Shown: positions 33,207 through 44,297 of the stretch, piece by piece
How the letters are laid out: each line of letters starts with the position of its first letter
Position numbering within the stretch: position 1 is the stretch's first letter
Assembly (NCBI RefSeq): GCF_003208175.1
Contig: NZ_QKMR01000021.1
Location: forward strand, 1-64,000
Reading direction: 5' to 3'
DNA: 64,000 bases
Source of the DNA: Ruminiclostridium sufflavum DSM 19573
Lineage (GTDB): Bacteria > Bacillota > Clostridia > Acetivibrionales > DSM-1351
Made by a program: the position numbers and the translations under genes
The notes under the pieces: generated by a model
What the model saw: only the letters and a program-made list of their open reading frames with translations
Told to the model about the DNA's origin: nothing
The model's database searches: none

Positions 33207-34226
33207 ATGGCAGAAAAACATATTGGAAAACAAACTGTTGCCCTGAAGAATCCGCCCACAATAAAAGCCACAGCTTCTATTGTGGGGCCTAAAGAGGGAA
33301 GAGGTGAATTAAAGCAGTGTTTTGACCTCATCATACCTGACGAGCTTTGGGGAGAGAGCAGTTGGGAAAAAGCGGAAAGTAAGCTTGTAAGGGAAGCATT
33401 TGCAAAGCTGTTGCAAAATGCTAAGCTAAGCAATGATAAAATTGATTTTATTTTAGCAGGAGACCTGCTAAATCAATGTATTGCGGCAAGCTATGGCCTT
33501 AGGGAAACAAATGTGCCTTTTCTGGGCTTGTATGGTGCATGCTCAACAATGGCAGAATCGATGAGCATAGGCAGTATGCTTATAGACGGAGGCTTTGCAG
33601 ATAATGTGGTATGTCTTACCTCCAGCCATTTCTGCTCGGCTGAAAGACAATTCAGGTTTCCGCTTGAACTGGGAAGCCAGAGAACTCCGACAGCACAATG
33701 GACAGTAACGGGCTCGGGAGCCGTTGCTCTTGCTTCTCAGGGAACAGGCCCATATATCAGAAATATAACTGTAGGGAAAATCAATGACCTAGGGATAACT
33801 GATATAAACAATATGGGGGCTGCAATGGCTCCTGCGGCTGCAGATACTATTCTGACACATTTTGCCGATACAGGGCTCGTACCGGAATACTATGATTTGA
33901 TTGTTACGGGAGATTTGGGCAAAATAGGCAAAAAATTATGTCTTGATATCCTAAGGATGAACGGACTAAATATTGAAGCAAATTATAATGACTGCGGAGT
34001 TATGATTTTTAACCTGAACGAACAGGATACCCATGCCGGAGGAAGCGGCTGCGGATGTTCCGCGGCAGTATTTGCAGGACATATATATAAGGAAATGATG
34101 AAAGGAAACCTGAAAAGAGTTTTGTTTATTGCAACCGGCGCGCTGATGAGTCCTGTAAGCCTTCAGCAGAAGGAATCTATTCCGGGAATTGCACATGCAG
34201 TAAGTATTCACAGGAGTTTGGATTAA
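33207..34226 (+). CDS. spoVAD: Stage V sporulation protein AD
   Basis: 339 aa, full length. Thiolase-like fold with the family start KQTVALKNPPTIKATASIVGPKEG and the conserved YGACSTMAESMSIGSMLIDGG, FCSAERQFRFPLELG and GSGCGCSAAVFAGH. SpoVAD binds dipicolinic acid and is needed for its uptake into the spore. A GTAGGAGG box precedes ATG. The 243-nt gap from spoVAC is larger than normal and holds R3 and a palindrome. Confidence 0.93.
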   Translation: MAEKHIGKQTVALKNPPTIKATASIVGPKEGRGELKQCFDLIIPDELWGESSWEKAESKLVREAFAKLLQNAKLSNDKIDFILAGDLLNQCIAASYGLRETNVPFLGLYGACSTMAESMSIGSMLIDGGFADNVVCLTSSHFCSAERQFRFPLELGSQRTPTAQWTVTGSGAVALASQGTGPYIRNITVGKINDLGITDINNMGAAMAPAAADTILTHFADTGLVPEYYDLIVTGDLGKIGKKLCLDILRMNGLNIEANYNDCGVMIFNLNEQDTHAGGSGCGCSAAVFAGHIYKEMMKGNLKRVLFIATGALMSPVSLQQKESIPGIAHAVSIHRSLD

Positions 34227-34297
34227 CAGTACGTAAATTGCAAGAAGTTAACCGGCAGGAACAATTATTTAAACTATTATAACTATTGTAAAGGGGG

Positions 34298-34339
34298 ATG
34301 GAATTCGTGCCTGCGAATTTTGCAAGGCATGGAATATAA
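34298..34339 (+). CDS. Possible 13-aa leader peptide before spoVAE
   Basis: ATG 34298 directly follows GGGGG and reads MEFVPANFARHGI, stopping at TAA four bases before ATG 34344 of spoVAE. The strong ribosome site belongs to this frame, while spoVAE has only a weak one, so it could couple spoVAE translation. Confidence 0.35.
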   Translation: MEFVPANFARHGI

Positions 34340-34343
34340 AATT

Positions 34344-34700
34344 ATGAGTTATTTGAGTGCTTTTCTGGTAGGCGGAATTATTTGTGCAATCGGACAAATA
34401 CTGATTGATAAAACAAAGCTTACATCTGCGAGGATTCTCGTTGTTTATGTGGTATCAGGAGTTATTCTTGCAGCCTTTGGTGTTTATCAAAAAATTATTG
34501 ATATCGGAGGGGCAGGAGCAACAATACCTCTCACCGGTTTCGGGTTTAATCTTGCAAAGGGTATCTTTAATGAAGTTGACAGAATAGGAATACTGGGTAT
34601 ATTTACCGGAGGCTTTAAGGCGGCTTCAGCCGGACTTTCTGCCGCAGTTTTTTTTGGATATATTATGGCTGCCTTAGGAAAACCAAAAGCCAAAAAATAA
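34344..34700 (+). CDS. spoVAE: Stage V sporulation protein AE
   Basis: 118 aa with about four hydrophobic segments. It carries the SpoVAE features SYLSAFLVGGIICAIGQILID at the start and GAGATIPLTGFGFNLAKG in the middle, and is a paralogue of SpoVAC. It is part of the dipicolinate channel. ATG 34344 is chosen because it matches the usual start of the family; ATG 34329 and TTG 34320 are in frame upstream. spoVAA, spoVAB and spoVAF are not nearby. Confidence 0.85.
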   Translation: MSYLSAFLVGGIICAIGQILIDKTKLTSARILVVYVVSGVILAAFGVYQKIIDIGGAGATIPLTGFGFNLAKGIFNEVDRIGILGIFTGGFKAASAGLSAAVFFGYIMAALGKPKAKK

Positions 34701-34887
34701 ACAAATCTGTAAATATTATAAAAATTTATTATAAAACAAAAAATATGTCGCAGGATTGAAGTTTTATGCATAAATTTTTAAAAACATATAGAATTATGCT
34801 CCGATATTGTATATAATTAAATATGATTTTATAGCTATAAGTTGTTTAGGCTCAGTGTTTTTAATATATATAATAAGGTGGATTGCT

Positions 34888-35352
34888 ATGAATATAGAAT
34901 ACATTAATCCTTTTATTGAGGCAAGTCAAACTGTATTGCAGCAAGTTGGAAATCTTGAAGCAAAGCTTGGCAAGGTTTTTCTCAGATCTTCCCCATATAA
35001 AGGTGAGGCAATAGTTATTATGGTCGGGATAACCGGTAAAATGCGAGGGCAAACCATTTTTACAATGTCAAGGCAGACAGCCTTCAGAATAGCGTCGGCT
35101 ATGATGGGCGGCATGCCGGTTGACGAATTAAACGAGATTTCAAAGAGTGCATTGTCTGAATTGACTAATATGATATTGGGTAATACTGCAACCTTGCTTT
35201 ACAATAAGGGTATCGGGATAGAAATAACTCCTCCGTCTTTATTATTAGGTGAAAATTTATCAATATCTCAATCGAAAATGCAAACCATATGTATTCCTCT
35301 ACATTTGTCAGACACAGAAACCTTAGAGATTGATTTGTCTGTTGAAGAGTAA
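34888..35352 (+). CDS. cheX: CheX-type CheY-P phosphatase
   Basis: 154 aa. The CheC/CheX motif is in SALSELTNMILGN, where the Glu and Asn correspond to the catalytic pair ExxN. It has the typical beginning NPFIEASQTVLQQV. CheX removes the phosphate from CheY-P and dampens the motility signal. AAGGTGG lies before ATG 34888; the frame extends 27 codons upstream without a ribosome site. It stands alone after spoVAE and ends in its own terminator. Confidence 0.82.
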   Translation: MNIEYINPFIEASQTVLQQVGNLEAKLGKVFLRSSPYKGEAIVIMVGITGKMRGQTIFTMSRQTAFRIASAMMGGMPVDELNEISKSALSELTNMILGNTATLLYNKGIGIEITPPSLLLGENLSISQSKMQTICIPLHLSDTETLEIDLSVEE

Positions 35353-35418
35353 GAAAAATTACATAATCTATAGAAATATAAAAACAAGGTTGGCAAGCCG
35401 ACATTGCTTATGTAAAAT

Positions 35419-35450
35419 AAAAAAGATGGTATGCACCATCTTTTTTATTT
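35419..35450 (+). terminator. Terminator after cheX
   Basis: AAAAGATGGT / ACCATCTTTT with a 4-nt loop and a long T-run. Confidence 0.9.
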
Positions 35451-35554
35451 TAATCCAAGGAGGTATAAGCACAATTTAACTGGCACAAGGGATTAAATTA
35501 GATATAATATAATTATTTTATTAATAGATTGAGAATGAAAGGAAGTTATATCGG

Positions 35555-36049
35555 ATGGCATTGAATATAGTTTTAGTTGAACCTGAAATTCCGCAGAATA
35601 CAGGCAATATTGTCAGGACCTGTGCAGCCACGGGTACAATTCTTCACTTGGTAGGCCCGCTTGGCTTTTCAATAGAAGATAAATATTTAAAAAGAGCAGG
35701 GCTGGACTATTGGGAGGAGGCAGAAATAAAATATTATGACTGCTTGGATGAATTTATAAAGGCACATGGCCATAAGAAATTATATTACTCCACTACAAAG
35801 GCACTGAACAAGTATAGTGATGTCAGTTTTGAGGAGGATTGCTTTATCCTGTTTGGCAAGGAGACAGCAGGTCTGCCCGAGGAGCTGCTGAAGGAGAATA
35901 AAGACAGCTGCATAAGAATACCCATGAAAGAGGGAATACGCTCTCTGAACCTGTCTAATTCGGTGGCTGTTGTAGTATATGAGGTGTTAAGACAGAAAGA
36001 CTTTACACATTTGGAAACGCAGGGGCATCTGGTGAAATTTAATTGGTAA
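35555..36049 (+). CDS. trmL: tRNA (cytidine/uridine-34-2'-O)-methyltransferase
   Basis: 164 aa SPOUT methyltransferase, the usual short TrmL length. Motifs: LVEPEIPQNTGNIVRTCAATG at the N-terminus, LFGKETAGLPEELL, and the knot-forming IPMKEGIRSLNLSNSVAVVVYE. It methylates the ribose of the wobble base in tRNA-Leu isoacceptors using S-adenosylmethionine. ATG with GAAAGGAAG box. Flanked by a terminator upstream; no evident operon partner. Confidence 0.92.
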   Translation: MALNIVLVEPEIPQNTGNIVRTCAATGTILHLVGPLGFSIEDKYLKRAGLDYWEEAEIKYYDCLDEFIKAHGHKKLYYSTTKALNKYSDVSFEEDCFILFGKETAGLPEELLKENKDSCIRIPMKEGIRSLNLSNSVAVVVYEVLRQKDFTHLETQGHLVKFNW

Positions 36050-36215
36050 AGGCTTCTCGTCCATGTACAATTTACGGCAGATAGGTACAGAGGCAGTTTT
36101 TTGAAATTGGTATGTGATAAATATGTGAAATTGGGTATATTAAAATGTGAATATCTTATTTTGCATATTTTATCATGAATATAGCTGATTTTTATATAAG
36201 GAGCGGTGATTCAAA

Positions 36216-37328
36216 ATGGTAAACAGAACCAGACTTGTTGACGAATTTATTGAATTGGTTAAAATAGACAGCTTGTCGCGAAAAGAACGAAAAATGTGTG
36301 ACGCGCTGAAACAGAAGCTTGCAGCATTGGGATACAGCCCTGCTGAAGATGATGCGGGAGAGAAGATTGGCGGTGAATGCGGCAATATTATATGCAATGT
36401 GAAGGGTTCAAAAGCTGTTCCTGCCGTTTTAATTACTGCACATATGGATACCGTTGTGCCGGGGATTGGGAAAAAACCTGTTATTGATGGCGATATCATC
36501 AGAAGTGACGGTACTACCATATTAGGCGGCGATGATATTTCAGGGGTTGCTGTTATACTTGAAGCTTTAAAGGTTCTGAAGGAAAATAATATACAGCATG
36601 GAGATATACAGATTGCCTTTACCATAGCTGAGGAAATAGGCCTGATGGGCGCGAAAAATATGGATTTCAGCAAAATATATGCGAAATACGGTTTTATTTT
36701 AGACAGTGACGGCAAAATCGGATGTGCCGCGGTTAATGCACCTTCTCAAAATAAAATTCATGCCGTTATAAAGGGAAAAACCGCTCATGCAGGAATAGAG
36801 CCCGAAAATGGAATCAGTGCCATTTCAATTGCGGCTGATGCTGTTTCAAATATGAGGCTGGGTAGAATAGATGAAGAAACCACTGCAAATATCGGCGTTA
36901 TTAACGGAGGCAGCGCAACTAATATTGTTTGTGACAGAGTTGAGATAGAAGGAGAAGCCAGAAGCAGACAGCAGTCCAAGCTGGAAGCTCAGACAATTCA
37001 TATGAAGGAGTGCTTTGAGAAGGCGGCTGAAAAATGGAACGGTCAGGTTGAATTTAATACTCAGCTTGAATACCCGTCCTTCAGTATCGGGAAAGAGGCA
37101 GATATAATAAAAATTCTGGAAGCGGCAGCAGCAAAGTGCGGGCTTGATTTTGAAGCTATTTCCACAGGAGGCGGCAGCGATACAAACATATTTAATTCAA
37201 AAGGCATTGAATCAGTTGATTTAAGTATTGGAATGACAATGGTACACAGCGTGAATGAACAAATATCAATAACAGATATGGAAAAGGCGGCAGAATTCCT
37301 TATTTCCATAATAGAAAATGTTAAGTAG
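36216..37328 (+). CDS. M20-family peptidase (PepT-like)
   Basis: 370 aa. Zinc-site motifs of the M20 family are in order: TAHMDTVVPG (first His-Asp, near residue 76), GGDDISGVAVI (bridging Asp), TIAEEIGLMGAKN (catalytic and ligand Glu) and LDSDG. A dimerisation domain (about 180-290) contains GKTAHAGIEPENG, and the terminal MVHSVNEQI supplies the last His. It is probably a cytosolic aminotripeptidase or related enzyme. The start is supported by AAGGAGCGG. Confidence 0.87.
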   Translation: MVNRTRLVDEFIELVKIDSLSRKERKMCDALKQKLAALGYSPAEDDAGEKIGGECGNIICNVKGSKAVPAVLITAHMDTVVPGIGKKPVIDGDIIRSDGTTILGGDDISGVAVILEALKVLKENNIQHGDIQIAFTIAEEIGLMGAKNMDFSKIYAKYGFILDSDGKIGCAAVNAPSQNKIHAVIKGKTAHAGIEPENGISAISIAADAVSNMRLGRIDEETTANIGVINGGSATNIVCDRVEIEGEARSRQQSKLEAQTIHMKECFEKAAEKWNGQVEFNTQLEYPSFSIGKEADIIKILEAAAAKCGLDFEAISTGGGSDTNIFNSKGIESVDLSIGMTMVHSVNEQISITDMEKAAEFLISIIENVK

Positions 37329-37365
37329 CTTTTATTGATGCTGGGGCCAAATGGGGGGATATATA

Positions 37366-38271
37366 TTGCAGACTACTTTAAAGCTATCGGAAATATCTAT
37401 AAATGATAAAGGGCTATTTGACGAATATTTTAAAAGGACAGATTTACAAACATCTGAAATGAGCTTTACAAATTTTTATATCTGGAGAGATTATTACAAA
37501 ATAAAATTTAGCCTTATAAATGATTTTTTGTGCATAATAGCTTCTGTTGAGGATAACCCGTTTTGTTTTTTCCCGGTTGGAGATTACAGCAATACTGAGG
37601 ACTTAAAGAACGCAATTTTTGCAATCAGAGATTATTTTTATAACAGAAACAAGGATTTTATGATATGCAGGGTATCGGAGATGCAGATTTCAGTTCTTGA
37701 AGATTTGGGTATCAGGTTTATTGCCGAGGAGGACAGAAATAATTTTGATTATATATATTCTGTACAGAAGCTTTCAACCTTGTCGGGAAAGAAACTTGAC
37801 GGGAAAAGAAACCACATAAACAAATTTAAAAAGCTTCATACCTTCAAGTATGAAGAGATTTCTGATGAAAACATATCAAGCTGTATAGATATATTGGAAA
37901 AATGGTCGGTACAAAGGAACTATAAAGAGGAAGAAAGCCTTATTGCAGAAAGAAAGGCTAATCTTGACCTGCTGGATAACTATAATTTTTTGAGGGTTAA
38001 GGGTGCGCTTATAAAGGTGGATGGAAAACCGGAAGCCTTTACGGTGGGCGAAAAGCTGAACAGCAATACGGTCGTAATACATGCGGAAAAGGCAAATGCG
38101 GAGATAAACGGGCTTTATCCTCTGGTAAACCAGCAGTTTCTTGCAAACCACTGGAAGGGAATAGAATATGTAAACAGGGAACAGGATCTTGGAATTGAAG
38201 GTTTAAGAAAAGCAAAGCTATCTTATAATCCAATTACAATATTGGAAAAGTTTACTGTAAGGCTTTGTTAA
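37366..38271 (+). CDS. DUF2156 protein (GNAT-fold, lysyltransferase-like)
   Basis: 301 aa. It resembles the C-terminal catalytic domain of phosphatidylglycerol lysyltransferase (MprF) without its membrane half: FTNFYIWRDYYK, GKRNHINKFKKLH, VKGALIKVDGKPEAFTVGEKL and NREQDLGIEGLRKAKLSY. Stand-alone forms are common in Firmicutes with unknown acceptor. TTG 37366 has GGGGGG at seven bases, better than the ATG at 37351. It follows the peptidase by about 40 nt and may be co-transcribed. Confidence 0.8.
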   Translation: MQTTLKLSEISINDKGLFDEYFKRTDLQTSEMSFTNFYIWRDYYKIKFSLINDFLCIIASVEDNPFCFFPVGDYSNTEDLKNAIFAIRDYFYNRNKDFMICRVSEMQISVLEDLGIRFIAEEDRNNFDYIYSVQKLSTLSGKKLDGKRNHINKFKKLHTFKYEEISDENISSCIDILEKWSVQRNYKEEESLIAERKANLDLLDNYNFLRVKGALIKVDGKPEAFTVGEKLNSNTVVIHAEKANAEINGLYPLVNQQFLANHWKGIEYVNREQDLGIEGLRKAKLSYNPITILEKFTVRLC

Positions 38272-38407
38272 ATATTTATTAATTTCGGCTTTTATACTAT
38301 TGATAATGTTTAAAAAATAATATAAAATTATCATTGGTTTAGGAAATTCAAATCAATTGTTTTGTTGATAAGCATTTATATGCTTGACTAATTAATAAAA
38401 ATTTTAG

Positions 38408-39430
<1,023 letters not shown>

Positions 39431-39454
39431 TTATTGCTAATAAACAAATTATAT

Positions 39455-39499
39455 AAAAAAGCTGCCGGCAGGAATCAAATCCATGCGGCAGCTTTTTTG
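39455..39499 (+). terminator. Terminator of gap
   Basis: AAAAAAGCTGCCG / CGGCAGCTTTTTT with an 18-nt loop. Confidence 0.88.
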
Positions 39500-39586
39500 C
39501 GTCTTATTTCGAAAACCTTGAAATAGTATAAATTGCGTTGGCTATATATAAATAATATAATATCGAAAAAGAGATAATAAATACTA

Positions 39587-39639
39587 TTGACATAGCATAT
39601 AAAAATGTGTATTCTATTAGTACACCCCACAGGGGGTGT
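39587..39639 (+). promoter_or_regulatory. copA promoter with CsoR-like operator
   Basis: TTGACA (39587-39592), 17-nt spacer, TATTCT (39610-39615). Just downstream lies a perfect 7-bp inverted repeat ACACCCC-ACAG-GGGGTGT (39622-39639), the C-tract/G-tract form of CsoR operators. A csoR gene is in the same unit. Confidence 0.75.
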
Positions 39640-39652
39640 GGAGGAGGATGCT

Positions 39653-42247
39653 ATGAACGAAAAATTTAATGTAAGAGGAATGACCTGTTCTGCTTGTTCA
39701 GCTGCCGTTGAAAAGAGCGTAAAAAAGGTAGATGGTGTCGCTTCCGTTAATGTTAATCTATTGTCAAATAGTATGACGGTTGAATATGACAGCACTGTAA
39801 CTGATAATGGTAAAATTATTCAGGCGGTAACTGATGCAGGGTATAGTGCTTTTATATTTACAAATAGAAAGTCAGCTTTACAAAAGACTGAAAAAATAAG
39901 TCCGGTCGAAGATGAGATCAAGGAAATGAAAAAGAGGCTTGCCATATCGTTTTTGTTTCTTATTCCGCTGTTATATATTTCAATGGGGCATATGTTCAAT
40001 TTACCCTTACCGGAATTACTGCACGGTGAAGCGAATGCATTAACCTTCTCGTTTATACAGTTTTTGCTTACGCTGCCGATTGTTTTTGTAAATAAAAAAT
40101 ATTATACGGTTGGATTTAAAACCTTATTTCACGGCTCACCTAACATGGATTCACTGATTGCCATAGGTTCATCGGCAGCTGTGGCATATGGAATATTTGC
40201 AATTTTTAAGATAGGATATGGGCTGGGTCACAACCAAATGGATATTGTTAATCAATATAAGATGGATTTGTACTTTGAATCCGCAGCTACAATCTTGGCA
40301 TTAATAACCTTGGGAAAGTACCTTGAAACAAAGTCAAAGGGAAGAACCTCTGAAGCCATAACAAAGCTGATGAATTTGGCACCTAAGACAGCAACGGTTG
40401 TCCGTGACGGTAAGGAATCCGAAATATCAGTGGATGATGTTGTTATAGGGGATTTGATTTTAGTGAGACCCGGTCAGAGTATACCCGTAGACGGAGTTAT
40501 TATTGAAGGTGCTTCGGCAGTGGACCAGTCTGCGCTGACAGGAGAGAGTATTCCTGTGGAAAAAAAGAGCGGAGATAAAGTAATTGCTGCAACAATAAAC
40601 AAAACCGGATTTTTCAAGTTTAAAGCTGAAAAGGTAGGAGAGGACACAACTCTTGCAAAGATTATCGAGCTGGTTGAGGAAGCCGGCTCATCAAAGGCTC
40701 CGATTGCAAAGCTGGCAGATAAGGTAAGCGGGATTTTTGTTCCGGTGGTTATATCAATAGCTGTTATAGCTACAATAACATGGCTGCTTTTAGGGCAATC
40801 CTTTGAATTCGCACTTTCCATAGGAATCGCGGTGCTTGTGATATCCTGCCCCTGTGCATTGGGACTTGCGACACCGGTTGCCATTATGGTCGGAACCGGC
40901 ATGGGTGCTTCAAACGGCATATTGATTAAGTCGGCAGAGGCATTGGAAACCGCGCATACAATTAATACGGTTGTCCTTGATAAAACAGGAACAATTACAG
41001 AGGGCAGACCTAGAGTAACTGATATAGTAACGGCGGGGGATATAAGCGAGACTGAGCTTCTTGAAATTGCAGCATCTATTGAAAAGCCTTCTGAACACCC
41101 TTTGGCAGAAGCAATCCTTGAAAAAGCAAGTAATTCGGGAATTAAATTGAAGGCTGCAAAAGAATTCAGTACAATTGAAGGACGGGGCCTTTATGCTGTT
41201 ATTGACGGAAAACAGTATATTGCGGGTAATATAGCACTTATGAATGAAAGAAATATTGAGGTATATGAATTCAAAAGTACTTCAGATACCTTTGCAGATG
41301 ACGGTAAAACACCGCTGTTTTTTGCAGATGCAGGAGATAAAAGGCTTTTAGGCATAATCGCTGTAGCTGATGTTATTAAGGCAACAAGCTTTGAGGCTGT
41401 TAAACAATTCAAGGCTATGGGTATAAATGTTGTAATGCTTACAGGTGATAACAAAAAAACTGCGGAGGCAATAAGAAAGCAGTTGGACATTGATAGGGCA
41501 GTTGCCGAGGTTTTTCCTCAGGATAAGGAGAGAGAAATCCGCAGCATACAGGATAGCGGCAAGAGGGTGGCGATGATTGGTGACGGTATAAATGACGCTC
41601 CTGCTTTGGCAAGGGCAGATGTAGGTATAGCAATCGGTGCCGGAACTGATATTGCCATTGAATCTGCGGATATAGTCCTGATAAAGAGTGATTTGCAGGA
41701 TGCAGTTACAGCCATTCGTCTAAGTAAAGCGACAATACGAAACATAAAGCAAAATCTGTTCTGGGCATTTTTTTATAATGCAATAGGGATTCCTCTTGCC
41801 GCAGGAGTATTTTACTCGTTGCTGGAATGGAAGCTGAATCCAATGTTTGGTGCGGCAGCAATGAGTATGAGCTCAGTCTGTGTTGTAACAAATGCATTAA
41901 GGCTGAAGCTTTTTAAAAGCAGGGGTATAGAGGAAGGAGCCTATAGCAGCGACAGGTATGACCAATTAAATATAAATACGGGCAATACCGAAAATATTAA
42001 ACAAGGAGATGGAGATATGAAAAAAATAATGGAGATTGAAGGAATGACATGCGGACATTGCCAGGCAAGAGTTGAAAAGGCGCTGAATGCAATTGACGGT
42101 GTGGCGGCAAAGGTTGATTTGAAGAAGAAAATAGCAATAGTGGAGCTAAAGACGAATGTAGATAACGATACTCTCAGAAGTGCAGTAAGTGACGCAGGGT
42201 ATGAGGTGGTTTCTGTCAGTGAAAAGAAGGGCTTGTTTGGGAAATAG
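39653..42247 (+). CDS. copA: Copper-exporting P1B-type ATPase CopA with fused C-terminal CopZ domain
   Basis: 864 aa, longer than the usual 740-800. Order: N-terminal metal-binding domain with MTCSAC (C12, C15); membrane segments; actuator GESIPV region; ion site CPC in [12 protein letters not shown]; phosphorylation site DKTGT; hinge [10 protein letters not shown]; last helices. After a polar linker (about 760-788) a second metal-binding domain follows with MTCGHC (C800, C803). It pumps Cu(I) out of the cell. ATG 39653 has GGAGGAGG upstream. The operator and csoR indicate copper induction. An internal ribosome site lies ahead of the second domain. Confidence 0.92.
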   Translation: MNEKFNVRGMTCSACSAAVEKSVKKVDGVASVNVNLLSNSMTVEYDSTVTDNGKIIQAVTDAGYSAFIFTNRKSALQKTEKISPVEDEIKEMKKRLAISFLFLIPLLYISMGHMFNLPLPELLHGEANALTFSFIQFLLTLPIVFVNKKYYTVGFKTLFHGSPNMDSLIAIGSSAAVAYGIFAIFKIGYGLGHNQMDIVNQYKMDLYFESAATILALITLGKYLETKSKGRTSEAITKLMNLAPKTATVVRDGKESEISVDDVVIGDLILVRPGQSIPVDGVIIEGASAVDQSALTGESIPVEKKSGDKVIAATINKTGFFKFKAEKVGEDTTLAKIIELVEEAGSSKAPIAKLADKVSGIFVPVVISIAVIATITWLLLGQSFEFALSIGIAVLVISCPCALGLATPVAIMVGTGMGASNGILIKSAEALETAHTINTVVLDKTGTITEGRPRVTDIVTAGDISETELLEIAASIEKPSEHPLAEAILEKASNSGIKLKAAKEFSTIEGRGLYAVIDGKQYIAGNIALMNERNIEVYEFKSTSDTFADDGKTPLFFADAGDKRLLGIIAVADVIKATSFEAVKQFKAMGINVVMLTGDNKKTAEAIRKQLDIDRAVAEVFPQDKEREIRSIQDSGKRVAMIGDGINDAPALARADVGIAIGAGTDIAIESADIVLIKSDLQDAVTAIRLSKATIRNIKQNLFWAFFYNAIGIPLAAGVFYSLLEWKLNPMFGAAAMSMSSVCVVTNALRLKLFKSRGIEEGAYSSDRYDQLNINTGNTENIKQGDGDMKKIMEIEGMTCGHCQARVEKALNAIDGVAAKVDLKKKIAIVELKTNVDNDTLRSAVSDAGYEVVSVSEKKGLFGK
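42017..42247 (+). CDS. Possible internally initiated CopZ copper chaperone
   Basis: Within copA and in frame, AAGGAGATGGAGAT stands directly before ATG 42017. Starting there gives a 76-aa protein with MTCGHC and the beta-alpha-beta fold size of CopZ chaperones. The same reading frame could therefore make both the fused pump and a free chaperone. Evidence is the ribosome site only. Confidence 0.4.
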   Translation: MKKIMEIEGMTCGHCQARVEKALNAIDGVAAKVDLKKKIAIVELKTNVDNDTLRSAVSDAGYEVVSVSEKKGLFGK

Positions 42248-42269
42248 TACTTGAAATACAGGAGGTTAT

Positions 42270-42533
42270 ATGAAAGCAGATAAAGAGAAGGTCATGCGTC
42301 TTTTAAAAACAGCCAGAGGCCAGCTGGACGGTATTCTGAAAATGGTTGATGAGGATAGGTACTGTGTTGACATATCAAATCAGCTTCTGGCGACTCAGGC
42401 TATTTTGAGAAACGTTAACAGGGAGGTGCTTAATGCACACTTGAATTGTTGCGTGAGAGATGCATTTGACAAGGGTGATTCCCAGAACAAAATCGAAGAG
42501 ATTATGGGAATAATGGATAAGCTGACAAAATAG
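42270..42533 (+). CDS. csoR: CsoR copper-sensing repressor
   Basis: 87 aa, a four-helix CsoR/RcnR protein. Cu(I) ligands are in place with canonical spacing: C32, H57 and C61. It should bind the ACACCCC...GGGGTGT operator ahead of copA and be released by copper, so the operon is autoregulated. AGGAGG precedes ATG, 22 nt after copA. The start LLKTARGQLDGILKMV is typical. Confidence 0.9.
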   Translation: MKADKEKVMRLLKTARGQLDGILKMVDEDRYCVDISNQLLATQAILRNVNREVLNAHLNCCVRDAFDKGDSQNKIEEIMGIMDKLTK

Positions 42534-42702
42534 CAAGGTGTTGCAGGTCACGGAAATAATTATTACCAAGTTATAATATCTAGTTTTAATTCATAATACA
42601 ATATGCTATAATTATTTTTAAATGTGAATAATTTATTCAAGCGGTATGCCGCTTGAATACGAGGCATATACAATGTAAATGATTATGGAGGTTAGCGGTA
42701 AT

Positions 42703-43890
42703 ATGATTATAAAACCAAAGTTCCGTGGATTTATTTGTACAACATCACATCCTGTGGGCTGTGAATATAATGTAAGACAGCAGGCGGAATATGTTAAAAA
42801 GCAAAAAAGGATTGACGGGGCAAAAAAGGTATTAGTAATAGGAGCGTCAACAGGCTATGGCCTTTCATCCAGAATAGCGGCGGCTTTTGGCTGCGGCGCA
42901 GCCACAATAGGTTTATTTTTTGAAAAGCCTGCTTCAGGAAACAGAACAGCTTCAGCAGGCTGGTATAATTCGGCGGCTTTTGAGAAAATTGCAAAGGAAG
43001 AGGGCTTATATGCTAAGAGCATAAATGGCGATGCCTTTTCAAATGAAATTAAGCAGCAGACCATAGAGCTTATAAAGAAGGATCTTGGCAGGATTGATAT
43101 GGTTATTTACAGCTTGGCGTCACCAAGAAGAACTCATCCGGAAACAGGAGAAGTATTTAATTCTGTTTTAAAACCTATAGGCTCTCAATATACGTCAAAG
43201 ACAGTTGATTTTCATACCGGAAAGGTTGAAGAAATAACTATTGAACCTGCTGATGATGAAGAAATCAGACAGACTGTTGCCGTAATGGGCGGAGAAGATT
43301 GGGAAATGTGGATGGCTGCACTTAAAAGTGCAGATGTACTTGAAGAAAATGCAGTAGCATTGGCATATTCATATGTGGGACCGGAGATGACACATGCTGT
43401 TTATAGGGAGGGAACTATAGGCAGAGCAAAGGATGACCTTGAGGCTGCCGCCTTTAAGATTACTGACAGGCTGAAGGATGTGGGGTGCAGGGCTTTTGTG
43501 TCAATAAATAAAGCTGTTGTCACCCAAGCCAGTGCGGCTATACCTGTTATATCACTTTATGTCAGTATTTTATTTAAAGTAATGAAAGAAAAAAATACAC
43601 ATGAGGGCTGTATAGAGCAGATGTACCGTATGCTTGAGGACAGGGTTTATTCGGGTGATATGAAGCTGGACAGCAAGGGCAGAATTTGCATGGATGATTG
43701 GGAAATGGCAGAAAGTGTTCAGTCAGAGGTATCAGGCTTATGGGATAAGGCCGGCAATGACAATATTGCCGATATTGCAGATGTGGAAGGCTACAGAGCA
43801 GAATTTTTCAAGCTTTTCGGCTTTGGCTTTGCTGCTGTTGATTACAGTGCGGATGTAGAAATTGATGTGAAGATTGACAGTATTGAATAA
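42703..43890 (+). CDS. fabV: Trans-2-enoyl-CoA/ACP reductase FabV
   Basis: 395 aa, full length. Starts with the family signature IIKPKFRGFICTTSHPVGC, then the NAD-binding VLVIGASTGYGLSSRIAAAFG, and the catalytic tyrosine and lysine region YSYVGPEMTHAVYREGTIGRAK. It reduces the enoyl double bond in fatty-acid synthesis or crotonyl-CoA type substrates with NADH. ATG 42703 matches the usual start and has GGAGG 11 nt upstream. A strong terminator follows, so it is probably a single-gene unit. Confidence 0.92.
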   Translation: MIIKPKFRGFICTTSHPVGCEYNVRQQAEYVKKQKRIDGAKKVLVIGASTGYGLSSRIAAAFGCGAATIGLFFEKPASGNRTASAGWYNSAAFEKIAKEEGLYAKSINGDAFSNEIKQQTIELIKKDLGRIDMVIYSLASPRRTHPETGEVFNSVLKPIGSQYTSKTVDFHTGKVEEITIEPADDEEIRQTVAVMGGEDWEMWMAALKSADVLEENAVALAYSYVGPEMTHAVYREGTIGRAKDDLEAAAFKITDRLKDVGCRAFVSINKAVVTQASAAIPVISLYVSILFKVMKEKNTHEGCIEQMYRMLEDRVYSGDMKLDSKGRICMDDWEMAESVQSEVSGLWDKAGNDNIADIADVEGYRAEFFKLFGFGFAAVDYSADVEIDVKIDSIE

Positions 43891-43980
43891 GCTGCTTGAA
43901 AGACTAAGGTTATATGCGGGTATCAGATTTTGCACCATAGCCTGTCGTTTTAAAAGAGTTATGTTTTGGCATTAGACTGC

Positions 43981-44031
43981 AAAAAGCCGGAATATATGAT
44001 TTTATAAGATCATATATTCCGGCTTTTTTAA
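43981..44031 (+). terminator. Strong terminator after fabV
   Basis: AAAAAGCCGGAATATATGAT pairs with ATCATATATTCCGGCTTTTT, 20 bp with an 8-base loop, then TTAA. The remaining DNA to 44297 is AT-rich leader of the chemoreceptor with no other feature recognised. Confidence 0.92.
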
Positions 44032-44297
44032 TATGTTTATCATGCCGAGGTGCAAAGCTTCAAGCGATATTTCAAAAATGCTGTATAATTAAGTAGTAAA
44101 TACTGGGTTTCTATTTACAAATAAGAAATAATTATAGAAAGTTTTAAAAAAAATATTATTATGGAAGGAATTAGTAAACAAATGTAGAATAATGAAATAT
44201 TGACTAATAATAGGTGTATAAATTTCTGTAATTTTCTCCCTATTAAGATGCAATAATCAAATATTTATTCAAAAAACTAAAAGGAGTGACTCGCTTA

